Origin: Treponema sp.
GTDB taxonomy: Bacteria; Spirochaetota; Spirochaetia; Treponematales; Treponemataceae
NCBI GenBank assembly: GCA_022510925.1
Contig: JAFLSO010000015.1
Location: 1-43,858 of the forward strand
Length of the DNA stretch: 43,858 nt
Direction of reading: 5' to 3'
The translations under genes and the position numbers were made by a program. The notes beneath the pieces were generated by a model. It was not told the DNA's origin. It saw only the letters and a list, made by a program, of their open reading frames with translations, and searched no databases. Positions 1-7,715 of the stretch are shown here, one piece after another; the stretch's first letter is position 1; each line of letters opens with the position of its first letter.

Positions 1-171
1 CCGCAAAAAGACTAAGGTTTACGCCCCTATACGCCCGGTCCCTTGTACGCGAGCAGATTATAGCGAAATCGGCCATTCTTTACAACAAGACATATTTTAC
101 GCGCAGGGCGTCGCATGGGGCGCAGTCCGGGGAGCATGATTTACGCACGGAATTCCAGGTTAGCTTTAAAA

Positions 172-198
172 CAAAAAACTCCATCATAAGTGATGGAG
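172..198 (-). terminator. Rho-independent terminator of the initiator tRNA
   Basis: On the minus strand a perfect 8-bp stem (CTCCATCA / TGATGGAG) with a 4-base loop is followed by six T residues (A-run at 173-178 on the plus strand). It lies seven bases beyond the tRNA 3' end, so it closes a single-gene tRNA transcript. Confidence 0.85.
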
Positions 199-204
199 AT
201 GAAC

Positions 205-277
205 TAGCTGGGGCAGGACTTGAACCTGCGGCCTCCGGGTTATGAGCCCGACGAGCTGCCAACTGCTCTACCCAGCG
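205..277 (-). tRNA. Initiator tRNA-fMet (anticodon CAU)
   Basis: The minus strand folds as a complete 73-nt cloverleaf. The anticodon CAU is at 242-244. Initiator hallmarks are visible: the first acceptor pair is a mismatch (C1 opposite U72, where E. coli has C1-A72), and the anticodon stem ends in three consecutive G:C pairs (GGG/CCC). The T arm reads GCAGG-TTCAAGT-CCTGC and the discriminator is A73. The 3' CCA is not encoded (GTT follows), so it must be added by tRNA nucleotidyltransferase. A promoter lies just upstream and a terminator just downstream. Elongator tRNA-Met and tRNA-Ile2 also have CAU but lack the 1-72 mismatch with the GGG/CCC stem. Confidence 0.93.
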
Positions 278-292
278 TCGTAATGTTTGTAT

Positions 293-321
293 ATGGTAGT
301 AAAAAAGAGTGATAGTGTCAA
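293..321 (-). promoter_or_regulatory. Sigma70-type promoter of the initiator tRNA
   Basis: On the minus strand a perfect -35 box TTGACA (316-321) is followed after 17 bases by TACCAT (293-298, 4 of 6 to consensus). The predicted start near 286 is about nine bases before the mature tRNA 5' end. The -35 box overlaps the stop codon of the PrsW-like gene (318-320), so the tRNA can be transcribed independently of that gene. Confidence 0.7.
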
Positions 322-995
322 GTACCTGAAATATCCTCATGCACGGCTTTGTAGCGCAGGACGCACTCCACCACGGAGAACAGAATCACCGCGAACGAAA
401 AATAAAAGAACACGCTGCCGGACGGGAACATGGCAAAGTAGTCGTAAAGCCCGTGAAAAACAACCGCGAAAAACAGGGGGAGCCATCTGGTCTTGGCGCG
501 CCGTGCTGAATACACAAAAAGGCCGCAAAGTCCCGCGCATGCGGTGTGAATGCAGCCCGCGGTTAAAAGCCTTAGCAGAATGCTCTGCGTTCCGCTCACA
601 AGATAAACCAGCGCCTCAAACGATGCCACCGTAAGGCCCGCTAGCAGGGAGCAGGAAAAGAATTCCCTGAGCTCCATTTTTTTGACCGGAAGCATAAAAA
701 GCCCTGCCATCTTAAGGCATTCCTCTATGACGCCGTTCAGCACCAGAGCCTCCACCAGCATGGCAGGAAGGCTCCCCTGCGAAAGGAACCCGCTTTTAGC
801 CGTAAAAAACTGCATGGCCGCTATGGGAATAACCGACGCCAGCCCCGAAAGGCACGCCAGAAAACCATGGCTTATTTTAAAACCCTGCACCGCAATTCTA
901 AGGCAGATAAAGACCGCAATCAGCGGGATAAAGCACAGCGTACAAAACATAATCATAGACCTATAAAGAATAGAATAAAGCCCGCGCTTTTTCAA
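318..995 (-). CDS. PrsW-like intramembrane protease family protein
   Basis: This 225-residue, very hydrophobic protein has about six to seven predicted membrane segments. Motifs match the PrsW family of predicted integral-membrane metalloproteases: an EExxK-type motif in NGVIEECLKMAG (about residue 90), FEALVY (about 125), a histidine in the next helix (IHTACAG) and HGLYDYF near the C-terminus. In Bacillus, PrsW makes the first cut in an anti-sigma factor (RsiW); no anti-sigma gene is near this one, so the substrate is unknown. The longest frame begins with TTG at 993-995. A double Met (MIM) 13 codons later is an alternative start, and neither has a strong ribosome binding site. The stop overlaps the -35 box of the downstream tRNA promoter. 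The family call is fairly secure; protease activity is inferred. Confidence 0.75.
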   Translation of the reverse strand: MKKRGLYSILYRSMIMFCTLCFIPLIAVFICLRIAVQGFKISHGFLACLSGLASVIPIAAMQFFTAKSGFLSQGSLPAMLVEALVLNGVIEECLKMAGLFMLPVKKMELREFFSCSLLAGLTVASFEALVYLVSGTQSILLRLLTAGCIHTACAGLCGLFVYSARRAKTRWLPLFFAVVFHGLYDYFAMFPSGSVFFYFSFAVILFSVVECVLRYKAVHEDISGT

Positions 996-1134
996 GCATA
1001 CGGAGTTCCAGGAAGGACGGATTCCGCCACCTCACGTACCGCACGGCGCAAAGTTCCCGCGCGTTTAAGGCACCGTCCGCGATTGTACTTAAGTCCGCTA
1101 AAGAATAGCCGCCAGAATGCCGAAATTTACAGCG

Positions 1135-2169
1135 ATGAAAAAGATAAATTTGTTGTTCGCCATGCCGTTTGTTCTCTCCATGCTCACAGGATGCGATTTT
1201 CTGAATTTCAAAAGCACGGATCCCGGCATATCCGCGCCATCCGTGGAAAGCACAAAGGACGGATTCGTCATCTCTCCCACTCAGGTATCAAACGCCTCAT
1301 ACATGAGCATAATACGCTACAGGGTCTCAGACGGCTCATCCTCCGCATCAAAAGAGGATGACACCTTATACATAGTGGGGCAAATCACGCCCAAGCAGAA
1401 AAAGCAGAGCGCATATCAGTTCACGGACAAATACGTGCGCCCGGGAGCGTATTACCAGTATTACGTGCGCTACAAAGTTCCCAGCGGATATGTTTTTTCG
1501 GCCGCCACAACCACATACAGCCCCCAGGAAAGCTCTTCCCTTAAGGAGGTGGCGGTAACCTCACATTCTCCCGTTAAGGTATTCTACGACAGCACATCCA
1601 CCAGGCTGTATTTATCAGCGGACAGTGAGGATCTTTTCATAACATACACTGACTCTTCCGGAGCCCAGGAAACCCCATTCTCTGAGTCCGTAAGCTCGGA
1701 GACAAGCGACAACGACTTCTCTCTTATGGTCGCCTTAACGTCATCCGCCACCAAACAGACCAGGCTTTTCCCCATGCAGAAATCCCTTGTAACGGACGAA
1801 TTCTCCATAGTGCTGCGGGATGCGATTCCTGAGACATTCTACGACATAGACCTGGTGGTGGAGAGCTTTACGCGGCAGGAGACGGAAATCACTCTTATAG
1901 AGTCCACTCTGGAGGACCGCAAGGAGCTGTATGCGGATGAGAACGTGCGCGGCATAAACTACCACTGGGCAATCCCCTGCGACGAGTGCGAAGTCTACAG
2001 CGTCTCCGATGAGGAGATGGTCAACGGCAACATAATAAAAGTCTCCTCCATGGGAGATGAGACCGGCACCTACGACTTTACTACGCCTGCGGCAAACATG
2101 CGCTCCGCCACGCACGGCATTGAGGCAGAAAAAGAGACTGTCTCCCTGGATTTTTCCGGCGGTTTTTAG
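1135..2169 (+). CDS. Hypothetical lipoprotein
   Basis: The 344-residue product starts with a lipoprotein signal peptide: MKK, a hydrophobic core, and the lipobox LTGC with the acylated Cys at residue 20, so it should be anchored in a membrane facing the periplasm or the surface. An upstream in-frame ATG at 1117 adds MPKFTA; 1135 is preferred because it gives a standard signal peptide. Residues about 35-130 (PSVESTKDGFVIS followed by SIIRYRVSDGS and YYQYYVRYKVPSGY) alternate beta strands in a fibronectin-III/Ig-like way. A second beta-rich half follows (TRLYLSADSEDLFITYTDSSG). There are no recognisable catalytic motifs. It stands alone, facing the convergent TetR/methyltransferase operon. The function is unknown; a surface or periplasmic lipoprotein is all that can be supported. 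Confidence 0.75.
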   Translation: MKKINLLFAMPFVLSMLTGCDFLNFKSTDPGISAPSVESTKDGFVISPTQVSNASYMSIIRYRVSDGSSSASKEDDTLYIVGQITPKQKKQSAYQFTDKYVRPGAYYQYYVRYKVPSGYVFSAATTTYSPQESSSLKEVAVTSHSPVKVFYDSTSTRLYLSADSEDLFITYTDSSGAQETPFSESVSSETSDNDFSLMVALTSSATKQTRLFPMQKSLVTDEFSIVLRDAIPETFYDIDLVVESFTRQETEITLIESTLEDRKELYADENVRGINYHWAIPCDECEVYSVSDEEMVNGNIIKVSSMGDETGTYDFTTPAANMRSATHGIEAEKETVSLDFSGGF

Positions 2170-2222
2170 ATTTTATTTTACCGAGGCGCTTTGGGATTCT
2201 CTGCGAAAGAAGGCTTCGTGTC

Positions 2223-2816
2223 TTACGCGCACAGGCTGTCTATGGTAAAATCCACGAGCGATTTGTTTTCCGTTAGGTCCGTGTGCCCCAGAACCGCTAT
2301 CTCGAAAATGGCGCTCTCTATCAAACTGTAGAGCAGCTCGTTCATGGGCTTAACAGGGAATTTCCTGAGCTCTTCTTTTTTCTGTCCGCGGATTATCACC
2401 GTGCTTAGCAGATGCTGCAGGCGAAGGACCCTGCGGGAAACCCTTTCGTCCGGGTCGCCACCGCTTTTCTGCAGCTGCATAAGATAAGAGAGCAGGACTT
2501 TAAAAAGCTGTGTGTTCTGCTCGCATTCAGAGAATATTATCTCAAATATTTTTTTCAGGCACAGGACGGAATTTAAACTTTCATCCGCGATTACCTTCAC
2601 AAGCTTTTCCTCCAGCCTGCCTAAAAGTTGCTTTATGCTCCACAGAAAAATCTCGCGTTTGTTCTTAAAATAAATGTACAGCGTGGTCCGGGTGATTCCG
2701 CAGCGGTCCGCTATTTTCTGAAACGTCACGTCCTCGTAGCCTTCCTCTATGAAAAGCTCCAGCGATTTCTCCAGAATCTCTTTTTTGCGCTTATCATGCT
2801 CCACCAGGACCGCCAT
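2223..2816 (-). CDS. TetR/AcrR family transcriptional regulator
   Basis: This 197-residue protein has the N-terminal TetR helix-turn-helix: ILEKSLELFIEEGYEDVTFQKIADRCGITRTTLYIYFKNKREI, about residues 14-57, with the typical T-LYIYFKNK recognition-helix end. The C-terminal ligand/dimerisation domain is all-helical and matches no specific subgroup. The start at 2816 is one base after the stop of the upstream methyltransferase gene (TAA-a-ATG), with AGGAGG about 11 bases before it, so the two genes are translationally close. An in-frame codon eight residues earlier would overlap the methyltransferase. The ligand and target genes cannot be told from the sequence; autoregulation is common in this family. 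Confidence 0.85.
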   Translation of the reverse strand: MAVLVEHDKRKKEILEKSLELFIEEGYEDVTFQKIADRCGITRTTLYIYFKNKREIFLWSIKQLLGRLEEKLVKVIADESLNSVLCLKKIFEIIFSECEQNTQLFKVLLSYLMQLQKSGGDPDERVSRRVLRLQHLLSTVIIRGQKKEELRKFPVKPMNELLYSLIESAIFEIAVLGHTDLTENKSLVDFTIDSLCA

Positions 2817-2817
2817 T

Positions 2818-4002
2818 TTAACGTCTGCCTCCTGCGGCATTTTTATAGATGTACATTATCGTGTCCAGATTCCCGGACTTTATGGATTTTAAGACCGGGG
2901 CATACGCTCCTATGCATTCCTGGAATTTTTTCTGGCTGGTTATTATCCCGAATTCCCAGCCGCTGAAATCCGTGAAAAGGCTTCTCATGGAGCGGTAAAG
3001 CTCCTCCGCCTGCGCGGAATCTCCCAGACGCTCTCCGTAAGGCGGATTAGTAAGAATCAGGCCCGTCTGGTAAGGTGCCTTCAGATCCGCGAAATCACTC
3101 GTTATAAAATCGGGCCGCTCTATGTGCGCGGAGCTTCCTATAAGTTTAAGCGCCCTGCCCGCCATTACGCACGCATGCTCGGCATTTTTTTTCGCGCGCT
3201 CCACGGCCGCACGGTCTATGTCGCTTCCGGTAATGCGGCACTCCACGTCCGTGCGTATTTTCTCCGCCTCGGCGCAGCGGATTTCCTGCGCTTTTTTCTC
3301 GTCATAGATTTTAAGGTTTTCGTAAGCGAAGCCTCTGCCCAGTCCGGGGGCCACATTATGCGCGTAAAGCACCGCCTCTATGGCTATGGTACCGCTGCCG
3401 CAGAACGGGTCGTGCAGAGGAGTCTTGCGCTTCCACAGCATTTCCTGCAGCATAACGAACGCCGTGGTCTCGCGCAGGGGCGCAGGGCCGCCGTCCGTCC
3501 TGTAACCACGCTTGTGCAGCGCCTCGCCCGAAGTGTCAAGCAGTATGCTTACCACATCATTGTCTATGTATACGCGCACATCGCATTCACGGCCGCTCTC
3601 AGGCAGCGACGACATGTGCCAGACCTCGCCCAGTTTTTTATAGATGGCTTTTTGAATCATGCCCTGCACGGAATGCTCGCTGGAAAGCCTGCTCTTATGG
3701 GAGCGGACTTTATCCACCACCACGCGCACATCCTTGTAGAAAAAATCCTGCCAGGGAATATCGTGGCAGCCGTCAAAGAGCGCGTCAAAATCCGCGGCCT
3801 TATACTCTGCCGCCTGTATGTACACTCTGTCCGCGGAGCGCAGGCAGTAATTCGCGCGGTAAAGGGCATCCCCGTCTCCGGTAAAGCGAACCCTGCCGTA
3901 AGAGGCGGAATTATAGGGCATTAAAGAGAAGCCCAGATGCTTAAGCTCATTCCCCAGGATTTTCTCCGCGCCTACCGCGCAAAGCGCAACATAAGTGTTC
4001 AT
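2818..4002 (-). CDS. THUMP-domain class I rRNA methyltransferase (RlmL/YpsC type)
   Basis: The 394-residue protein begins with the COG0116-type N-terminus (YVALCAVGAEKILGNELKHLGF), which with the following THUMP region (about residues 1-160) binds RNA. The C-terminal Rossmann methyltransferase domain shows the SAM motif DPFCGSGTIAIEA (about residue 198) and the catalytic TNPPYGERLG motif (about 320), as expected for N2-guanine methylation. The length fits the single-domain YpsC/RlmL-N class, not E. coli RlmKL, which carries a second methyltransferase. The 23S rRNA guanine at the G2445-equivalent position is the expected target by family. It is the first gene of a two-gene unit with the TetR regulator and is divergent from the LRR gene. 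The ATG at 4002 has no clear ribosome binding site. Confidence 0.85.
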   Translation of the reverse strand: MNTYVALCAVGAEKILGNELKHLGFSLMPYNSASYGRVRFTGDGDALYRANYCLRSADRVYIQAAEYKAADFDALFDGCHDIPWQDFFYKDVRVVVDKVRSHKSRLSSEHSVQGMIQKAIYKKLGEVWHMSSLPESGRECDVRVYIDNDVVSILLDTSGEALHKRGYRTDGGPAPLRETTAFVMLQEMLWKRKTPLHDPFCGSGTIAIEAVLYAHNVAPGLGRGFAYENLKIYDEKKAQEIRCAEAEKIRTDVECRITGSDIDRAAVERAKKNAEHACVMAGRALKLIGSSAHIERPDFITSDFADLKAPYQTGLILTNPPYGERLGDSAQAEELYRSMRSLFTDFSGWEFGIITSQKKFQECIGAYAPVLKSIKSGNLDTIMYIYKNAAGGRR

Positions 4003-4060
4003 AATGACACTTTATCAGATTCTGTCGAGCCCTGCAAGCCACCGCATGCCCCGCAATATA

Positions 4061-4090
4061 TTGGACAGGCGCCTAAATGTGTGCTATCAT
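4061..4090 (+). promoter_or_regulatory. Candidate sigma70 promoter of the LRR gene
   Basis: TTGGAC at 4061-4066 and TATCAT at 4085-4090 are separated by 18 bases. The predicted start near 4097 leaves a leader of about 27 bases containing GGAGG before the ATG at 4124. Confidence 0.5.
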
Positions 4091-4123
4091 TTGTCTAAGA
4101 CACGTTACGAATTGGAGGCATCT

Positions 4124-4906
4124 ATGTCTGATGATGCAAATGTGGAAATCCCCCTGGGAACTATAGAAGTAAGCGCGGACTTTGTAAAAAATCCGCGGGC
4201 GGTGCTTTCCGTAACCATACCGGAAGGCGTGCAGATTATAGGTCCCAAAGCATTTGCAAGCTGCGTGAACCTTAAGCACATCCAGCTTCCTTCCAGCATC
4301 GTTTCCATAGGAAAATATGCGTTCGCTGACTGCAGCGCGCTGGAGGACATGGTCATACCGGAGGGCGTGCGCGTTATCTCAGAAGGCGCGTTCAGCGGCT
4401 GCACGGACATGCAGGACATAAACCTTCCTGAGAGCGTCATAACCATAGAGGACAAGGCGTTCGAGGCATGCACGGGATTAAAGAGCATCCATCTTTCCGA
4501 AAACATAATGTCATGCTCCGTAAAGGCTTTTCCCGGAACAGGGCGCATACTTCTTACTAATCCTACATACAAGGACATAGACGGAATGGTGGTCAACACC
4601 GCCAACGAGATGCTGCTGTTTTACCGCGGGCAGGAAAGCGACGTATCCGTTCCGCAGGAAGTAAAGGGAATAGGCGACAAAGCGTTCTACAAGTCCGCCA
4701 TCACATCGGTAAGAATAAGCGACAGCGTCATAAGCATAGGAGAGCTGGCGTTCGCGGAGTGCGATAATCTGACCCGCGTGATTTTACCAGACGGAGTGGC
4801 GCACATAGCAGGGAACGCTTTTGACGACACCACTGAAATCCTATGCCACCGCGGTTCCTCCGCAGAGGCATGGTGCATGGAGGCAGGATTCACACGGCTT
4901 AAGTAG
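4124..4906 (+). CDS. BspA/TpLRR-type leucine-rich repeat protein
   Basis: The 260-residue protein contains tandem LRR_5 (BspA-like) repeats of about 23 residues. The unit follows the pattern IxLPxSVxxIGxxAFxxCxxL, seen as IPEGVQIIGPKAFASC, LPSSIVSIGKYAFADC, IPEGVRVISEGAFSGC, LPESVITIEDKAFEAC and, after a divergent stretch, VPQEVKGIGDKAFYKS, ISDSVISIGELAFAEC and LPDGVAHIAGNAF. The start at 4124 is chosen for the GGAGG seven bases upstream; longer readings lack a site. There is no signal peptide, lipobox or sorting signal, unlike surface TpLRRA/BspA adhesins, so the product is probably cytoplasmic. Such repeats form protein-binding solenoids; the partner is unknown. A hairpin terminator follows directly. 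Confidence 0.88.
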   Translation: MSDDANVEIPLGTIEVSADFVKNPRAVLSVTIPEGVQIIGPKAFASCVNLKHIQLPSSIVSIGKYAFADCSALEDMVIPEGVRVISEGAFSGCTDMQDINLPESVITIEDKAFEACTGLKSIHLSENIMSCSVKAFPGTGRILLTNPTYKDIDGMVVNTANEMLLFYRGQESDVSVPQEVKGIGDKAFYKSAITSVRISDSVISIGELAFAECDNLTRVILPDGVAHIAGNAFDDTTEILCHRGSSAEAWCMEAGFTRLK

Positions 4907-4921
4907 CAGTCCGCAAAGAAT

Positions 4922-4960
4922 AAAAAATGCCCGGAAGCATTTACGCTCCCGGGCATTTTT
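4922..4960. terminator. Bidirectional terminator between LRR gene and hsp20
   Basis: AAAAATGCCCGG-A-AGC pairs with GCT-C-CCGGGCATTTTT around a 6-base loop, with one internal mismatch. The flanking A and T tracts give a U-run in both directions, so it can end both the LRR transcript (+) and the converging hsp20 transcript (-). Confidence 0.85.
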
Positions 4961-4983
4961 CATTGGAAACCACGCCGTATGTC

Positions 4984-5463
4984 TTAGGCGGCCGTTATGG
5001 CAATGCGCTTAGCCTTAGGCGCCTCCATGCGCGGCATGGTCACGGTGAGCACGCCGTTCTTAAAGCTGGCGGTAACGTTCTCGCCGTCCACATCACCCGG
5101 CAAAGTAAAGCTGCGCTTAAAGCCATAAGAATGACGCTCGCGCAGAATCCACTTTACCTCCGCCTTATCAGCCTTTGAGCCGGCAGATTTCTCAGTCTTT
5201 TCCGCATCGCCCTTCTTGTCTTTCTCAACGCTCTCCGTCTTTGTCTCGGTCACGGAAGAAATCGTAAGGACACCGTCCTTAAGGTTCAGCTCCACGTCGT
5301 TCTCAGTTTTGCCGGGAAGATCCATCTCCAGCGTGTAGGCGTCCTCAGTCTGCTTTACGTCCACATCAGGAACTGCCATGCGTACAGGCGCGCTCAAAGA
5401 GGGAAGCGCCAGGTCGAATCCGCCGTCCAGCAGCGTGTTAAGAAGTGAAAGTTCGTTCATCAT
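4984..5463 (-). CDS. Hsp20/alpha-crystallin family small heat-shock protein
   Basis: This 159-residue holdase-type chaperone has a short N-terminal arm and an alpha-crystallin domain from about residue 30: VPDVDVKQTEDAYTLEMDLPG, then LKDGVLTIS, and after an insertion FKRSFTLPGDVDGENVTASFKNGVLTVTMPR. The FKNGVLTVTMPR strand is the family's conserved A-x-x-x-n-G-V-L signature. A hydrophilic Lys/Glu-rich insertion of about 30 residues (around EKDKKGDAEKTEKS) sits in the inter-sheet loop before the ERHSYGFKRSF strand and is longer than in most bacterial sHSPs. The C-terminus ends in RIAITAA with an I-x-I oligomerisation motif (IAI). The start is one of two adjacent ATGs behind GGAGGT. The gene is monocistronic. 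Confidence 0.92.
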   Translation of the reverse strand: MMNELSLLNTLLDGGFDLALPSLSAPVRMAVPDVDVKQTEDAYTLEMDLPGKTENDVELNLKDGVLTISSVTETKTESVEKDKKGDAEKTEKSAGSKADKAEVKWILRERHSYGFKRSFTLPGDVDGENVTASFKNGVLTVTMPRMEAPKAKRIAITAA

Positions 5464-5780
5464 AATATTACCTCCAAAAGTTTGGTTCTCTGCAATTTTG
5501 CTTGCACAAGACATATAGCAGATTGCGTGCCAAGTTTTGGATTTTTTTATTCTCAGGCGGTTATTTTAACTGAGGCGTAGAATTCTTCTGAAAAAACAGG
5601 ACATCTGCCCTTATCACGGGCTTTTCAGGGTTCCGTAAACTCCATTGCTGCGCAAGTCGCTCCGCTCCCCCTTACAATCCCGCGCCCGTCTTCCGGTGCC
5701 CCGCAAAAAGTGCGTCATTTTAACTCACTCTACTGGCTCAAAGTGACGCGTTTTGTGCCTAAATCTACCAGAATTCCGGT
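5464..5780. other. Intergenic region of 317 bases without a gene
   Basis: The hsp20 side (5464-5560) is AT-rich and must hold the hsp20 promoter, but I see no CIRCE-type inverted repeat there. The middle (about 5600-5700) is GC-rich, C-biased and non-coding, loosely resembling the other C-rich spacers of this window. The right side holds the terminator of the diacylglycerol-kinase operon. Confidence 0.5.
5705..5749 (-). terminator. Probable terminator of the diacylglycerol-kinase operon
   Basis: On the minus strand GCGTCA (5749-5744) pairs with TGACGC (5717-5712) around a long loop, followed by ACTTTTT. The loop is large (26 bases), although an inner CACT/AGTG pairing is possible. It lies about 30 bases past the stop at 5781. 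Confidence 0.5.
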
Positions 5781-6713
5781 TTACAGCATCATGCGCAGTG
5801 TACCGGGAACGCACTCGAACTTAATGTGGCGCACGTCGCCGTTGTATTCCCCGTCACAGTGCAGGACCACGGGGTTCTCGCAGCTCACTTCCAGCGTCTT
5901 AAAGTCCCGCAGGGCAAAGCCCTTTAATCTGGCGTGCTTTCCCTTCACTAGGAAAGGCAAATCCAGGAACGTTTTCCAGCGCGGTATTCCTGACGCCATG
6001 CACAAAGAAAGCCTGCCGTCCTGCGTGTCGGCGCCGGGGGCCATGCACACTCCGCCGCCCTCCGTCTTTACGTTCATGCCCGCAAGGAAAATAAGGTTCT
6101 CCTGATGCTCCTCATCGCCGCCGTCAAACCTTAGAGAGACGGTCTCCGTGGTCATGCTGAAAAGGGTTTTCACAGTGAGTATTATGTATGTAAGCTGGCC
6201 CAGGCGCAGTTTGTTCAGGAATTTCTTGAGCCTGGACGAGTTGCCCGCCTTCTTGCACACTATGGCATCCATTCCTATTCCCGCGCTTATGCCGAAGTAA
6301 GTGCCCCGGGGGTTAATCTCCGTGACGGCGCGGCCTATGTCAATCAGCTTTCCCTCCGCGCTGCTTAGAATAAGGCCCATCGCCCTGCCGGTGCTCTTAG
6401 GGATGCCAAGGCCGCGCGCAAAATCGTTTCCGCTGCCAGTGGGAACAAGGCCCAGGCTAAAACGCGAGAAATCATCAACGCCGTTCAGAACCTCGTTCAC
6501 GGTGCCGTCACCGCCGACCACCACCAGTTTTACGCTCTCCTCCGCCGCGTCTCCGCCGGTAAGCCCGCGCGCTATCTGCGTGGCCTCTCCCGGACGCGTG
6601 GTCTCATGGGTCAGATAGTCCACGCCCTCTCTCTCTAAAATCCTGCGGACCTTTTCCCATGTTTTGGCGGCCTTTCCGCTCCCGCCCTTTCCGTTAACGA
6701 TAAAATGCAGCAT
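5781..6713 (-). CDS. Diacylglycerol kinase / lipid kinase family protein (DagK/YegS type)
   Basis: The 310-residue protein belongs to the DAGK catalytic family, which phosphorylates diacylglycerol or related lipids with ATP. The N-terminus has the NGKGGSGKA nucleotide loop. The conserved VVVGGDGTVNEVLNGV motif lies at about residues 64-79 and the LVPTGSGNDFARGLGIP motif at about 89-105. The C-terminal half is a beta sandwich ending in LHCDGEY, the family's usual C-terminal motif. It begins only three bases after the stop of the SPOR-domain gene, so it is the third gene of a LapA-like/SPOR/DagK operon and is probably coupled to envelope lipid turnover. The exact lipid substrate is not deducible. 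Confidence 0.9.
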   Translation of the reverse strand: MLHFIVNGKGGSGKAAKTWEKVRRILEREGVDYLTHETTRPGEATQIARGLTGGDAAEESVKLVVVGGDGTVNEVLNGVDDFSRFSLGLVPTGSGNDFARGLGIPKSTGRAMGLILSSAEGKLIDIGRAVTEINPRGTYFGISAGIGMDAIVCKKAGNSSRLKKFLNKLRLGQLTYIILTVKTLFSMTTETVSLRFDGGDEEHQENLIFLAGMNVKTEGGGVCMAPGADTQDGRLSLCMASGIPRWKTFLDLPFLVKGKHARLKGFALRDFKTLEVSCENPVVLHCDGEYNGDVRHIKFECVPGTLRMML

Positions 6714-6716
6714 AAA

Positions 6717-7709
6717 CTATTCCACCTCGTAGCACTCAAATCCGGCATCCCGCAGCCTGAGGCCCATGTTGCCCTCCGCGTTCTCATCGACCACGACTAT
6801 ATAATAGGTTGTGCCGGAAGCGCGGGTCTCCGTGTAAAAATAACCGTCAAAGCCTTTGCTCTTAAGGCGCTCTATAAGGGCAGCGGCGTTGGCCTCGTTT
6901 CTAAAAAGCCCCAGCTGCTGTCGCCTGCCTTTGGGATTCGTTTTTGCTGGCGCGGAGGAGGATGCTCCTGTATCCGCAGCCGAGGACGATGGATAGGCCT
7001 CCGCAGCGGAATGCTCCGCCCTGGGAACAAAATACCAGAACGGAACGCTCATTATCTGCACGGTGCCGCTCACAATTCCCGCCTCAGGGCTTTTGGGGAA
7101 TTCTTTTCTAAGGGCATCGGCGTATTCCTTTTCGTCCGTAAGATACCACAGTGTCAGGAGCACGCCCGGCCTTACGGGCCTCATGCTCTGCATGGTGCTG
7201 TATGCCTTAAGTATAGAGACTGAGTCCTCGGCCTCACGGGCGCTGGCGGCACGGCACAGTGCGCTCCACACTGAGTAAAGGTTCACGTAGGCGCGCACAG
7301 CCTCGTCTTTGGAGGAGCGCACGGCGCTGTTCAGATAGGAGTCCGCGGTGTCATACTCTCCGGCGCACAGGGCGGTGCGCACAGCGTCCAACACCAGATG
7401 CTCCGCCGAGACTTTGGGCATTCCGTCCGCGTCTCCTGCGGCAATCCCCGCGGCTTTGGCGTAGTTTGCGCTCGCATCCGAATAAAGTCCCAGCTGCTCC
7501 TGCAACGTGCCTGTAAAATAAAGGACTGAGCGCCTGTCTTTGGGAGCGGCGCATTTTTCCAGATTCGCTTTCAAATAAGAGATGGATTCTTGAACGGAAA
7601 GCTGGCTCAGCGCGTTGTCCCGGAGCTGCGCGGCGGTCTCTGCGGAGATATGCGCGCAAAAGAGAACACAGGCGGCACATACCGCGCAAACGGCAATTCG
7701 TTTTTTCAT
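6717..7709 (-). CDS. Secreted TPR-like protein with C-terminal SPOR domain
   Basis: This 330-residue protein starts with a clear Sec signal peptide (MKKRIAVCAVCAACVLFCAHISAE, probable cleavage after ISA). Residues about 30-210 are helical and TPR-like (for example YFTGTLQEQLGLYSDASANYAKAAGIAAG). A low-complexity Ser/Ala-rich linker (about 235-260) leads to a C-terminal SPOR domain (RQQLGLFRNEANAAALIERLKSKGFDGYF through TTYYIVVVDE and AGFECYEV). SPOR domains bind peptidoglycan whose stem peptides have been removed, typically at the septum, so a periplasmic cell-wall or division role is likely. It sits six bases after the LapA-like gene and three before dagK. Confidence 0.85.
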   Translation of the reverse strand: MKKRIAVCAVCAACVLFCAHISAETAAQLRDNALSQLSVQESISYLKANLEKCAAPKDRRSVLYFTGTLQEQLGLYSDASANYAKAAGIAAGDADGMPKVSAEHLVLDAVRTALCAGEYDTADSYLNSAVRSSKDEAVRAYVNLYSVWSALCRAASAREAEDSVSILKAYSTMQSMRPVRPGVLLTLWYLTDEKEYADALRKEFPKSPEAGIVSGTVQIMSVPFWYFVPRAEHSAAEAYPSSSAADTGASSSAPAKTNPKGRRQQLGLFRNEANAAALIERLKSKGFDGYFYTETRASGTTYYIVVVDENAEGNMGLRLRDAGFECYEVE

Positions 7710-7715
7710 CTCGGC

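Noticed and set aside
80-340. Open frame of 86 codons on the minus strand across the tRNA
   Set aside because: It reads through the initiator tRNA and its terminator, has no ribosome binding site and no protein-like pattern.
3124-3924. 266-codon plus-strand frame opposite the methyltransferase gene
   Set aside because: It is a complement-strand frame of the RlmL-type gene, rich in His/Arg/Ala from GC bias; the opposite strand carries clear motifs (FCGSGT, NPPYGERLG).
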